Source of the DNA: Pantoea eucrina | GTDB taxonomy: Bacteria; Pseudomonadota; Gammaproteobacteria; Enterobacterales; Enterobacteriaceae | Direction of reading: 5' to 3' | Assembly (NCBI RefSeq): GCF_001691555.1 | Contig: NZ_MAYN01000001.1 | Coordinates: forward strand, 62,001-126,000 | DNA length: 64,000 nt | Part shown: positions 8,446 to 16,993 of the stretch, piece after piece | Layout: each line of letters opens with the position of its first letter | How positions within the stretch are numbered: position 1 is the stretch's first letter | Notes under the pieces: generated by a model | The model's input: the letters and a program-made list of their open reading frames with translations, nothing else | The model's database searches: none | Told to the model about the DNA's origin: nothing | Position numbers and translations under genes: made by a program

Positions 8446-9756
8446 ATGAGTAAAAGAGAATTACGCCTCGGTACAATGCTGCACGGCGCGTCGGGTAATA
8501 TGTCCGCGTGGCGTCATCCGGCTGCGCAGGCCGACGCCAGCATCAGCTTTGACTACGCCAGAAAAATTGCGCGCAAGGCGGAAGCGGGCAGGCTTGATTT
8601 TCTGTTTGTTGCTGACGGCCTTTATATTAATGAAAAATCGATCCCGCACTTTCTCAATCGCTTTGAACCGCTAACGCTGCTGTCAGCGCTGGCGGCCGTG
8701 ACGGATCATCTTGGGCTGGTTGGCACCGTCTCTACCTCTTATAGCGAGCCTTTCACTATTGCCCGGCAGTTTGCCAGCCTCGATCACCTCAGCGGCGGTC
8801 GTGCCGGCTGGAACGTAGTGACCTCTCCGCTGGAAGGATCGGCAAAAAATTTCTCACGGCAGCAGCATCCGGAACACGCGCTGCGTTACCGGATTGCGGA
8901 TGAGTATCTGCAGGTGGTGAAAGGCCTGTGGGATTCCTGGGAAGAGGGGGCCTTTGTGCGCGACAAGCGCAGCGGTCAGTTTTTCGATCCGGCAAAGCTG
9001 CATACGCCCGATCACCGCGGCGATTTCTTTCAGGTGCAGGGGCCGCTGAATATTGAGCGTACGCCGCAGGGGCGGCCGGTGATTTTCCAGGCCGGCGCCT
9101 CGGGGGACGGGCGACGCCTCGCCGCACGCCATGCGGATGCGATCTTCACGCATCATGCAAATCTGGACGAGGCGCAGGCGTTTTACCGGGATGTTAAACA
9201 GCAGCTGGCTGATAACGGACGCGCTGCGGAAGACCTGCATATTTTTCAGGGCGTCAGCGTGATCGTTGGCGATGATGCCGCTGATGTTGAGCAGCAGTAT
9301 CAGGCTACCGCGCAGCTGGTCTCAGTGCCGGATGCGCTTAATTATCTGGGGCGGTTCTTTGACCACCACGATTTCTCACGCTATCCGCTGGATGAACCTT
9401 TCCCCGAGCTGGGTGATATTGGCCAGAACAGCTTCCGCAGCACTACCGATGAAATAAAACGCAACGCACGCGTGCGTGGTCAGACGCTGCGCCAGGTTGC
9501 ACTGGAAGCGGCCACGCCACGCCCGCTGTTTCACGGCACGCCAGAACAGGTCGCTGATGGCCTGCAGCACTGGTTTGAGCAGGAAGCCGCCGATGGTTTC
9601 ATTATCCAGGGCGGTACGCCCGACACGTTTGAACGTTTTGTCGATCGGGTTATTCCGCTGTTGCAGGCGCGCGGGCTAAGCCGGCGCGACTATCCGGGCA
9701 CCACGCTGCGCGCCAGTCTGGGGCTGCAGACCCCCGTTAATCAGTTCACATCATAA
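8446..9756 (+). CDS. NtaA/SnaA/DszA-family FMN-dependent monooxygenase (ScmK/YxeK- or CmoJ-like)
   Basis: 436 residues, the size of Bacillus YxeK and YtnJ (about 440). Family landmarks: [20 protein letters not shown] (8-27), [46 protein letters not shown], and [26 protein letters not shown]. It uses FMNH2 from a separate reductase. The Bacillus relatives act on N-acetylated S-substituted cysteines and cut the C-S bond, which fits the acetyltransferase and transporter genes downstream. Good ribosome site AGGAG. The stop lies 3 to 21 bases from the next gene, depending on its start. Substrate is inferred from context only. Confidence 0.9.
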   Translation: MSKRELRLGTMLHGASGNMSAWRHPAAQADASISFDYARKIARKAEAGRLDFLFVADGLYINEKSIPHFLNRFEPLTLLSALAAVTDHLGLVGTVSTSYSEPFTIARQFASLDHLSGGRAGWNVVTSPLEGSAKNFSRQQHPEHALRYRIADEYLQVVKGLWDSWEEGAFVRDKRSGQFFDPAKLHTPDHRGDFFQVQGPLNIERTPQGRPVIFQAGASGDGRRLAARHADAIFTHHANLDEAQAFYRDVKQQLADNGRAAEDLHIFQGVSVIVGDDAADVEQQYQATAQLVSVPDALNYLGRFFDHHDFSRYPLDEPFPELGDIGQNSFRSTTDEIKRNARVRGQTLRQVALEAATPRPLFHGTPEQVADGLQHWFEQEAADGFIIQGGTPDTFERFVDRVIPLLQARGLSRRDYPGTTLRASLGLQTPVNQFTS

Positions 9757-9776
9757 GAATGATCAGGATGCATACG

Positions 9777-10709
9777 ATGCAGAGAAAATCATGGATAGCA
9801 CTGCTGTTAGTGGGGCTGAGCAGCGCAGCCGTGGCAGAAAACGTAGCCGTCAACGGGCAGCAGGTCAGCGTGGAGGCGAATAAGACGCCCATTAATACCG
9901 CTAAAAATGCAGCGGCGATCGCGCAGATCCCGGCCGGACACCGGTTTGCTGTACCTGGCGCGTTTACCGTGGCGGTGGCCGCCCTTAATTCCCCTCCGCT
10001 TACCGTGTTCAGCGACGACAACAAAACGCTGCTGGGCAGCGAAGTGGATATAGCGCGTCTGGTGGCGGACAGCCTTGGCCTGAAGCTCAACGTCGTGCCG
10101 ACCTCCTGGGAAGACTGGCCGCTCGGCGTGGCGTCCGGCAAATATGACGCGGCGATCACCAACGTAACCGTCACAAAAGCGCGCAAAGAGCGTTTTGATT
10201 TTGCCACCTACCGTAAAGACTCGCTTGGCTTTTATGTGAAAAAGAGCAGCCCGATTGTTTCGCTCAGCAAAGCGGAAGATATCGCCGGCCTGCGCATTAT
10301 TGTCGGCTCCGGGACCAATCAGGAAGCGATCCTGCTGGCATGGGATCAGCAGAATCGCGCAAAAGGCCTGAAGCCGTTTATCCCGGTTTATACCAAAGAT
10401 GACGCTGCGCAGACGCTCTCACTGCAGGCCGGACGCGCGGACGCTTACTTTGGCCCCAACGTTATCGGGGCCTGGAAAGCGGCGCTGAACGGGCAGACCA
10501 GGCTGGCGGGCAGCGTGGATGGCGGCTGGCCAAAAGCGGCACACATCGCGGTGACGGTGAAAAAAGAGAGCGGGCTGGTGCAGCCAGTCAATACGGCACT
10601 GAACGGCGTAATGCAAAACGGCGACTACGACAAGGTGCTGAATCGCTGGGGCGAAGGAATCGAGCGACTTGACCGCTCGGAAATCAATCCACCGGGACTG
10701 GGTGACTAA
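9777..10709 (+). CDS. Amino-acid-type ABC transporter substrate-binding protein (first paralogue)
   Basis: Periplasmic SBP of the bacterial SBP_3 class. The start at 9777 was chosen because AGGA lies 8 bases upstream and a clean signal peptide follows (MQRKSWIALLLVGLSSAAVA, cleaved before EN). In-frame ATGs at 9759 and 9768 are alternatives. The ligand-domain signature is LLGSEVDIARLVADSLGLKL, followed by SWEDWPLGVASGKYDAAITN. It is clearly paralogous to the SBP at 12943-13845, sharing SPP, DNKTL.GS, PLG, KRFDFATYR-like blocks and the INPPG ending. Bacillus ytm also carries two SBP genes (tcyJ, tcyK). It presumably delivers a cysteine derivative to the permease at 11239. Confidence 0.9.
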   Translation: MQRKSWIALLLVGLSSAAVAENVAVNGQQVSVEANKTPINTAKNAAAIAQIPAGHRFAVPGAFTVAVAALNSPPLTVFSDDNKTLLGSEVDIARLVADSLGLKLNVVPTSWEDWPLGVASGKYDAAITNVTVTKARKERFDFATYRKDSLGFYVKKSSPIVSLSKAEDIAGLRIIVGSGTNQEAILLAWDQQNRAKGLKPFIPVYTKDDAAQTLSLQAGRADAYFGPNVIGAWKAALNGQTRLAGSVDGGWPKAAHIAVTVKKESGLVQPVNTALNGVMQNGDYDKVLNRWGEGIERLDRSEINPPGLGD

Positions 10710-10718
10710 GGGGACAAT

Positions 10719-11228
10719 ATGCATTTTTTTCGTGACGTTTCACCCGCAGCGGCAGAGCTGCAGCCGATTATCGCTGGTCTGTTTGGTGAATATGCTGCCC
10801 GCTACGGCGATTTTTTCAGCAGCCAGAATGAAGTGGAGCGGGATGAGTGGTTTTTACCTGCGCAGGGGGGCCTGTTCATTGTACTGGAGCGGGAGGGCGA
10901 AATTATCGCCATGGGCGCCTACAAGCGCTATGACGCACAGACGGCGGAGCTGAAGCGCATCTGGACGCGTGCCGATCTGCGCCGGCAGGGGCTGGCCTTG
11001 CTGATCCTGCAGGAGCTGGAGCGCCGTGCGCTGCGCGCCGGCTATCAGCGTGTTTACCTGACCACCGGTTTCCGCCAGCCCGAGGCGGTACGCCTGTATA
11101 TTGGTTACGGCTACCAGCCACAGTTTGCCCTGCTGGAAGATATGGAGGTTTATGGTCTGCCGCCGCACGATGGCCGCCTGCGCTTTCTGAAGATAATGGA
11201 TGTCCACGCTGCGGCGCAGGCGAGCTGA
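10719..11228 (+). CDS. GNAT N-acetyltransferase (SnaA/SnaB-like by context)
   Basis: 169 residues with the GNAT fold: beta strand FIVLEREGEIIAMGAYKRY, then AELKRIWTRADLRRQGLALLILQELERRA (about 73-101). In that block R-R-Q-G-L-A is the acetyl-CoA pyrophosphate loop. VYLTTGFRQPEAVRLYIGYGY is the C-terminal motif. It lies 9 bases after the first SBP and 10 before the permease, so it is co-transcribed. In the Bacillus ytm and yxe operons an acetyltransferase in the same company N-acetylates S-substituted cysteine before oxygenation. I infer that role here. Confidence 0.88.
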   Translation: MHFFRDVSPAAAELQPIIAGLFGEYAARYGDFFSSQNEVERDEWFLPAQGGLFIVLEREGEIIAMGAYKRYDAQTAELKRIWTRADLRRQGLALLILQELERRALRAGYQRVYLTTGFRQPEAVRLYIGYGYQPQFALLEDMEVYGLPPHDGRLRFLKIMDVHAAAQAS

Positions 11229-11238
11229 GGAGTAAAAA

Positions 11239-12165
11239 ATGAGCGAAACGCAAAAACTGACCGTGGTACCGGCACGTTATCCGGCGCGCAGCCTGGGCGC
11301 GGTGGCAGCGCTGTTTATTCTGGCGGCGGTGGTGGATTCCATCGCATTCAATCCGCGCTGGGAGTGGGGCGTATTTGCGCGCTGGTTTTTCGACCCGGTG
11401 ATCCTGAACGGGCTGGGGCAGACGCTGCTGCTGACGCTGGCGGGCACCGTACTGAGCCTGATTTTCGGCGGTCTGCTGGCGCTGGCGCGGCTCTCCTCCT
11501 CATGGCTGCTGAGCACGCTGGCGTTTGGCTATATCTGGCTGTTCCGCTCGCTGCCGCTGATTGTGGTACTGATCATTCTCTATAACTTCTCCTATCTCTA
11601 CGACACCTTATCGCTGGGTATCCCGTTTACGCCCTGGTCGTGGGGTCACTTTCAGACGATCAATGTGCTGGGCCAGTTTCCGGCGGCGGTGATTGGCCTG
11701 ACGCTGGTGCAGAGCGCCTATAGTGCAGAGATTATCCGCGGCGGCTTTCTCGGTGTGGATCAGGGGCAGTTCGAGGCTGCATCAGCGCTGGGGCTCTCTT
11801 CTTCGCGCCGGACTTTTCGTATCATTCTGCCGCAGGCGCTGCGCGCGATCATTCCTACCACTTTTAATGAAATCATCAGCCTGGCCAAAGGCACGTCAAT
11901 GGTTTACGTGCTGGCGATGCCCGAGCTGTTTTACACCATTCAGATGATCTACAACCGCACGCAACAGGTGATCCCGCTGCTGATGGTAGGCGCGGCCTGG
12001 TATCTGATTATCACCACGGTGCTGTCGCTGCTGCAGCACAGCGTTGAGCGCTCACTGGCGCGCAGCGTAACCCGCGAGGCGCCGCCATCGCGCTGGCGGC
12101 AGTGGCGTAACCGTTACTCAACCCCTGCTGTTATTGAGGAGCGCACTCATGTCCGAAGCCATTGA
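11239..12165 (+). CDS. Amino-acid ABC transporter permease (HisM/TcyL/YxeN-like)
   Basis: 308-residue inner-membrane permease with about five or six hydrophobic segments. It has the family's QTLLLTLAGTVLSLIFG block and the EAA loop EAASALGLSSSRRTFRIILPQALR (about 176-199), which contacts the ATPase. Only one permease gene is present, so a homodimer is likely, as in the yxe type; the Bacillus ytm type has two. The C-terminus is longer than usual, with a basic tail. It overlaps the ATPase gene by 17 bases. Confidence 0.9.
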   Translation: MSETQKLTVVPARYPARSLGAVAALFILAAVVDSIAFNPRWEWGVFARWFFDPVILNGLGQTLLLTLAGTVLSLIFGGLLALARLSSSWLLSTLAFGYIWLFRSLPLIVVLIILYNFSYLYDTLSLGIPFTPWSWGHFQTINVLGQFPAAVIGLTLVQSAYSAEIIRGGFLGVDQGQFEAASALGLSSSRRTFRIILPQALRAIIPTTFNEIISLAKGTSMVYVLAMPELFYTIQMIYNRTQQVIPLLMVGAAWYLIITTVLSLLQHSVERSLARSVTREAPPSRWRQWRNRYSTPAVIEERTHVRSH

Positions 12166-12943
12166 TTACCGCCCGTCCTGTACTGCCGGGGCTGTCACAA
12201 TCACCGGCGTCAGCAAGTCGTTTGGAAAACACAAAGCGCTGGATGCCGTGTCGCTGTCGCTGGCACCGGGATCCGTGACGGTTATTCTCGGGCCATCCGG
12301 CTCCGGCAAGTCCACGCTGCTGCGCACCATCAATCATCTGGAGCGGGTCGATGAGGGCTTTATTCAGATCGATGATGACTACATCGGCTATCAGCGTCGC
12401 GGCGATAAACTCTATGAACTTAAAGAGCGGGCGATACTGCGTCAGCGGGTAAATGTCGGCTATGTTTTTCAGAACTTCAACCTTTTCCCGCACCTCACCG
12501 TGCTGGAGAATCTGACAGAAGCGCCGATCGCGCATCGACAGCTTTCGCGGCGCGCGGCCATTGAACGCGCCGGTGAGCTGCTGGACACGGTAGGGCTGCG
12601 GCATAAAGCCGACGCCTGGCCGCGCCATCTCTCGGGTGGCCAGCAGCAGCGTATCGCGATTGCGCGCGCGCTGATGCTCAATCCGCGCGTGATGCTGTTT
12701 GATGAGCCGACGTCGGCACTGGATCCGGAGCTGGTGGGTGAGGTGCTGGACGTCATTAAAAAGCTGGCGCGCTCCGGTACCACGCTGGTCATCGTGACGC
12801 ATGAGATTGGCTTTGCACGTGAAGTAGCAGATAACGTGGTGTTTATGGTTGACGGACGCGTGGTTGAGCAGGGCAGCAGCGTGCAGGTGCTGAATCAGCC
12901 GCGTCACGAGCGCACCCGACGTTTTCTGGCGCGGGTGCTGTGA
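12149..12943 (+). CDS. Amino-acid ABC transporter ATP-binding protein (TcyN/YxeO-like)
   Basis: 264 residues. Walker A GPSGSGKST, Q-loop VFQNFNLFPH, signature LSGGQQQR, Walker B VMLFDEPTSALDP and H-switch VTHE are all intact. It matches the GlnQ/HisP polar amino acid class. The start at 12149 follows AGGAG at ideal spacing; a TTG five codons earlier is weaker. The stop codon overlaps the next SBP start (TGATG), so the two are translationally coupled. Confidence 0.93.
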   Translation: MSEAIDYRPSCTAGAVTITGVSKSFGKHKALDAVSLSLAPGSVTVILGPSGSGKSTLLRTINHLERVDEGFIQIDDDYIGYQRRGDKLYELKERAILRQRVNVGYVFQNFNLFPHLTVLENLTEAPIAHRQLSRRAAIERAGELLDTVGLRHKADAWPRHLSGGQQQRIAIARALMLNPRVMLFDEPTSALDPELVGEVLDVIKKLARSGTTLVIVTHEIGFAREVADNVVFMVDGRVVEQGSSVQVLNQPRHERTRRFLARVL

Positions 12944-13845
12944 TGACGCGGTTCATACTAACGCTGGTGGTATCCGGCCTGCTGTTTTCAGCCGCGCAGG
13001 GCGCGGCGCTGGATGCGGCTGATAATGAAACGGCGATTCATATTGCCGCCGATCCGCAGGCGATAGCCAGAATTCCGGCAAACTATGCGTTTGTTCATCC
13101 TGGCTTTCTGACGGTCGCGACCAGCGCCACTAACTCACCGCCCATTGGATTGTGGGCCTCAGATAACAAAACGCTGATTGGCAGCGATCCCGATCTGGCG
13201 CGACTGCTGGCTGAAAGCCTGGGCCTCAGGCTCAGACTGGTTCCTGCGTCGTGGGAGGAGTGGCCGCTGGGCATCAGCGCGGGACGTTATGATGTGGCCA
13301 TGTTTAATATCGCCGTAACCGAAGAGCGTAAGCGCAAATTTGATTTTGCTACTTACCGGGCTGACAACCACGCCTTTGCCGTCCGGAAAGGGAGTGATAT
13401 CACTGCGATTACCGGACGGCAGGATGTTGCAGGCCGGCGCATTATTGTAGGATCCGGCACTAACCAGGAGAAGATCCTGCTGGGCTGGGATGCGAAAAAC
13501 CGCCAGGAGGGATTAGCACCGGTGCAGCCTGTTTATCTTAATGATGACGCCTCTGCCACGCTCGCGCTGTTGTCCGGACGCGCGGATGCCACCTTTGGCC
13601 CACAGGCGGTGGCAGCGTGGAAAGCGGCATCACGCGGGCAAACGGAGGTTGTTGGCCACGGTCCGTACCGGGCATGGGTAGCGGTCACCACCAAAAAGGG
13701 CAACGGGCTGGCTCCGGCACTGCAGCAGGCGGTCAATCATGCCATTGCCAGCGGGCAGTATCAGCAGGTGCTGACACGCTGGGGAGAGCAGGATGAAGCG
13801 GTAGCGCAGTCGCAGATCAACCCGCCGGGCATTGTTTATCAGTAG
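12943..13845 (+). CDS. Second amino-acid-type substrate-binding protein
   Basis: 300 residues with a signal peptide cleaved near SAAQG-AA. It is paralogous to the SBP at 9777-10709 over the whole length. Shared positions include NSPPIGLWASDNKTLIGSDP, SWEEWPLGISAGRYDVAMFN, FDFATYRADN and the INPPGI tail. It is the last gene of the operon and overlaps by 7 bases, tail to tail, with the convergent EAL gene. Two SBPs on one permease-ATPase pair suggest two ligands of the same class. Confidence 0.9.
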   Translation: MTRFILTLVVSGLLFSAAQGAALDAADNETAIHIAADPQAIARIPANYAFVHPGFLTVATSATNSPPIGLWASDNKTLIGSDPDLARLLAESLGLRLRLVPASWEEWPLGISAGRYDVAMFNIAVTEERKRKFDFATYRADNHAFAVRKGSDITAITGRQDVAGRRIIVGSGTNQEKILLGWDAKNRQEGLAPVQPVYLNDDASATLALLSGRADATFGPQAVAAWKAASRGQTEVVGHGPYRAWVAVTTKKGNGLAPALQQAVNHAIASGQYQQVLTRWGEQDEAVAQSQINPPGIVYQ

Positions 13846-15236
13846 GGACGGGTCGCACCGCGGCCCCGTTTCTCGCCCTGATATTTTTTCACCCAGCTTA
13901 CCACCTCTGCCGCCGGCAGAGGCCGGGCAAAGTGATAGCCCTGAAAAAACTGGCATCCCCGGCTGCGCAGGTAGTGAAACATCTCTTCGCTTTCAACGCC
14001 TTCAGCCAGCACGTTTAATCCCATTTCGCGCGTCAGCTCAATCGTTTTATGTACCACAATAGCGGCTGATTCATTGTCAAAAATATGCATAATCAGGGAC
14101 TTATCAATTTTGATATCGTCAATCGAAAAATCGCTAAGCGATTTCAGCGATGAGTAACCGACGCCAAAATCATCAATCGCCCATTTTACACCGAGATGGC
14201 TGAAATGCGCGATAACGTCGCCGATATGCTGCTGATCGTAGATAAACGTGCTTTCGGTGATCTCAAATTTAAGCCGCTGTGGCTGGATCCTGTAACGCGA
14301 GAGCAGCAGCAGGGTTTCCGCGGTGAAGTCGCGATGCATCAGCTGCAGTGGACTGATATTAACAGAAAACACCAGTTCGCCGACGTGCCGGAGGCGCTCC
14401 CAGGCCGCGATGTGCTGCAGCGTGCGCTCCATGACCCAGTGACCAATCTCAATCATCAGGCCACTTTTTTCCGCTACCGGGATAAAAACGTCCGGTGAAA
14501 TAAACCCTTTAACCGGATGTTTCCAGCGCAGCAGCGCTTCAAATCCGGTCAGGTGCTTACCGGCATCCACTTGCGGCTGAAAATAGAGCTCCAGCTGCTC
14601 CTGAGCGATGGCGGCGGAGAGTTCGCGTTTTATCAGGTCAGTTTCAGAGTAATCACCGCGAAAGGTCAGGGCGGTCAGCAGCAGAGAGATCATGGGAACA
14701 ATACAGTTAACGATGTAGAAACTGGCTTCCGCCGGCAGCGTAAAATGAAACGATCCCTGCTGCCAGGTCAGGCCGGTCAGGGTAAAAATGAGGTAACAGG
14801 CGAGGCAGATTAGCGGAAATATTTTGCTGAGATAGCGCGGCTGTTGCCGCAGGACGAGTGCTGAGCCAATGGTCAGCGCGATCAGATAATTGCAGGCCGA
14901 GGGTTTAACGGCAGGATGGTCATTGTCCAGCAGCAGCAGAGCTGTAATGATAAACAGCAGCGCATGCGTGACGATCGCCAGATGCCGCTGCAGTTTGCCG
15001 TGAAAGGCAACGGCGCAGATATAGAGGCCCAGCGCCACGCCCAGATAGTAGAGCGACGGTATTGCTGGCGAACGGCTATGGGCGTTAAGCAGCGCCATAT
15101 AGATGCCTGAGGTAGTGCTGGCCACCCCCGCAATCAGCAGCGTAAAGCGCAGCTTCTTTTCTGCGCTCTCTCCCTTCAGGCTAAAGGGCAAATTACGTAC
15201 GCGCGAATAGCCCGCAGTCAAAAACGCGATCATCAC
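13839..15236 (-). CDS. Membrane-anchored EAL-domain cyclic-di-GMP phosphodiesterase
   Basis: 465 residues. The N-terminal half (about 25-215) has several hydrophobic segments, a membrane sensor-like region I do not recognise. The EAL domain (about 220-455) keeps its motifs: FEALLRWKHP for E-x-L-x-R, NISPLQL, FEITES, IDDFGVGYSSL, KIDKSL and AEGVE. All expected metal ligands appear present and no GGDEF domain precedes it, so an active c-di-GMP hydrolase is likely. It would favour motility over biofilm. The gene stands alone. The ribosome site before the double ATG is weak, so either Met could start. Confidence 0.9.
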   Translation of the reverse strand: MMIAFLTAGYSRVRNLPFSLKGESAEKKLRFTLLIAGVASTTSGIYMALLNAHSRSPAIPSLYYLGVALGLYICAVAFHGKLQRHLAIVTHALLFIITALLLLDNDHPAVKPSACNYLIALTIGSALVLRQQPRYLSKIFPLICLACYLIFTLTGLTWQQGSFHFTLPAEASFYIVNCIVPMISLLLTALTFRGDYSETDLIKRELSAAIAQEQLELYFQPQVDAGKHLTGFEALLRWKHPVKGFISPDVFIPVAEKSGLMIEIGHWVMERTLQHIAAWERLRHVGELVFSVNISPLQLMHRDFTAETLLLLSRYRIQPQRLKFEITESTFIYDQQHIGDVIAHFSHLGVKWAIDDFGVGYSSLKSLSDFSIDDIKIDKSLIMHIFDNESAAIVVHKTIELTREMGLNVLAEGVESEEMFHYLRSRGCQFFQGYHFARPLPAAEVVSWVKKYQGEKRGRGATRPY

Positions 15237-15570
15237 TCTGCTCTGTAATTGATTAGTTTTATTGTATTCAGGAACGCTATCTTAGCGCTAAGCGAGACGG
15301 CTGTCATAGCGCTTTTTCTGCGCGTTGATCTGCTCCGGAGATTTGACATTGGAGATGATATTTATGCGTGGCGGGGGGTTATCACGCAACTTTTCACGGA
15401 AGCGAACCGCTAACTGCCTGCGCTTAATTGCGCGCGCGGTTGTCCCTTCTCCCGGTCACGGAGTAGAATCATTCAGGGCACAGCTTGATGTGCTAAACAT
15501 AACAACAGGCGAAAAACAGCCGGATCACTTTACTAATGCAGTTTAACCCTACTTAATATTACTGGTTGCA
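15237..15570. other. Intergenic region upstream of the HAM1-SIR2 pair
   Basis: Divergent gap of 334 bases. A 73-codon frame at 15325-15546 has no family resemblance and no good ribosome site, so it is not called. A TTAATATT block at 15553-15560 lies about 10 bases before the downstream ATG. No ribosome site precedes that ATG, so a near-leaderless transcript is possible. Confidence 0.4.
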
Positions 15571-16131
15571 ATGAAAATTCGTTTCTTATCGGCTAACGAG
15601 CTCAAACTCTCTGAAGTGCGTACCATCCTTGAACCGGTAGGGGTGGAAGTGGTGCCTATCGCCCGGCGAATTGAAGAGATTCAGACGGAAAATGAGGTTG
15701 AACTGGTACGCGATAAGCTGACCAAAGCGTTTTCCATTATCGGGCGGCCGCTGTTTGTCGAGCATACCGGCCTGTTTCTGGACGGGCTTAACGGTCTGCC
15801 AGCCGGACTGACGCGCATTTTCTGGAGCCGGCTCAATGCCGACCGCTTTACCAAACTGGTGCGCGGCCTTGATACCCCCTGCGTGACGGCAAAAACCATA
15901 CTGGGGTATTGCGATGGCCGTAAGATGTATCAGTTTGAGGGACAGCTGCGTGGTCGCATTGCGCCAGAACCGGCCGGGCCGCAGGAGTTTCAGTGGGACT
16001 GCGTGTTTATCCCGGAAGGGCATACACAGACCTTTGCCGAAATGGGGGATTTAAAAAATGAGATCTCCAATCGACGGCTGGCACTGGATCGCTTTGCCGC
16101 GTTTCTCAAAACCGCGCGGGGGTATGTATGA
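15571..16131 (+). CDS. HAM1/ITPase-like protein with altered active site; candidate KomB-like nucleotide sensor
   Basis: 186 residues aligning along the whole HAM1 (RdgB/ITPA) fold: FLSANELKLSEVR for the N-terminal substrate loop, FVEHTGLFLDGLNGLPAG for ADDSGLAVDVLGGAPG, QEFQWDCVF for GGFGYDPIF, and ISNRR for ISHRG. The Asp that acts catalytically in RdgB (second D of ADDSG) is His65 here, and the SHR histidine is Asn167. The protein therefore probably binds a non-canonical purine nucleotide rather than hydrolysing it. It overlaps the SIR2-like gene by 4 bases. As I recall, the Kongming defence system pairs a HAM1 protein (KomB) with a SIR2 protein (KomC) as a dITP-activated NADase. No adenosine deaminase (KomA) is adjacent. 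Confidence 0.85.
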   Translation: MKIRFLSANELKLSEVRTILEPVGVEVVPIARRIEEIQTENEVELVRDKLTKAFSIIGRPLFVEHTGLFLDGLNGLPAGLTRIFWSRLNADRFTKLVRGLDTPCVTAKTILGYCDGRKMYQFEGQLRGRIAPEPAGPQEFQWDCVFIPEGHTQTFAEMGDLKNEISNRRLALDRFAAFLKTARGYV

Positions 16132-16922
16132 AGCCGGAACTTAAACGCGCCTATGATGCCGGCAAACTGATCCTGTTTGCCGGCGCCGGCATCTCCCGCA
16201 ATTTCGGTTTGCCGGAGTGGCATGAGTTAATTGCTCATCTGGCAAAAGAGCTGGGCTACGATCCTAAAATATTCAACACCTACGGCACGCATCTGTCACT
16301 GGCGGAATATTACAAACAGCGCAAAGGCTCACTGGGGCCGCTGCGCAGCTGGATGGATCGCGAGTGGCACCGCCCCGATATCGACGTGCGCAGCTCCGAA
16401 ATTCATACCATGATCACCCAGGGTAATTTTTCGCGCATCTATACCACCAATTACGATCGCTGGCTGGAAATGGCTCATGAAGCCCACAACGTACCTTATA
16501 GCAAAGTGGCTAACGCCGCCGATCTCGTCTCACTGACTGAAGATAAGCGCCATATCATTAAACTTCACGGTGATTTTGACGACGATACGTCGATTGTGCT
16601 GGATGAGAGCAGCTACTTTGAGCGCCTCTATTTTGATTCTCCGCTGGATATCAAACTGACGCACGACGTGATGGGCAACTCTGTGCTGTTTGTTGGCTAC
16701 AGCATCAGCGATTTTAATATCCGCCTGCTGTTCTACCGGCTGACGAAAATGTGGGGACGCACCGGTCTCGCTACCGCCCGGCCTAAATCGTATCTTTTTA
16801 CCAATCGCAATAATCCGGTGGCCAAAGAGGTGCTGGGCCAGTGGGGAATTGAGATGATTGTGTCAGAAGAGGACGATCCGCGAAAAGCGCTGGCAGCCTT
16901 TCTGGAGGAATTACTTGCCTGA
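16128..16922 (+). CDS. SIR2-like NAD-binding protein; candidate KomC-like NADase effector
   Basis: 264 residues of the SIR2_2 class. Motifs in order: FAGAGIS (17-23) for NAD binding, TTNYD (106-110) with the conserved Asn, KLHGD (145-149) with the catalytic-type His, and VGYSISDFNIR (189-199). No zinc-cysteine module is present, unlike protein deacetylase sirtuins. This fits the defence-associated group that depletes NAD+. Its ATG sits inside the HAM1-like gene's stop (ATGA), so the two are translationally coupled and probably form a complex. There is no transmembrane or DNA-binding domain. Confidence 0.88.
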   Translation: MKPELKRAYDAGKLILFAGAGISRNFGLPEWHELIAHLAKELGYDPKIFNTYGTHLSLAEYYKQRKGSLGPLRSWMDREWHRPDIDVRSSEIHTMITQGNFSRIYTTNYDRWLEMAHEAHNVPYSKVANAADLVSLTEDKRHIIKLHGDFDDDTSIVLDESSYFERLYFDSPLDIKLTHDVMGNSVLFVGYSISDFNIRLLFYRLTKMWGRTGLATARPKSYLFTNRNNPVAKEVLGQWGIEMIVSEEDDPRKALAAFLEELLA

Positions 16923-16960
16923 ACCACAGGCAGGCTTGCTCATCGCTGCATAACAGAATA

Positions 16961-16980
16961 TACTGTATATAAATACAGTT
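16961..16980 (+). promoter_or_regulatory. LexA (SOS) box of yebG
   Basis: TACTGTATATAAATACAGTT matches the E. coli consensus TACTGTATATATATACAGTA closely and contains CTGT-N8-ACAG exactly. It lies 14 bases before the yebG start codon. Confidence 0.93.
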
Positions 16981-16993
16981 AATGAGGTGCATC

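Noticed and set aside
15325..15546. 73-codon ORF upstream of the HAM1-like gene, considered as a missing KomA
   Set aside because: No adenosine deaminase motifs and far too short.
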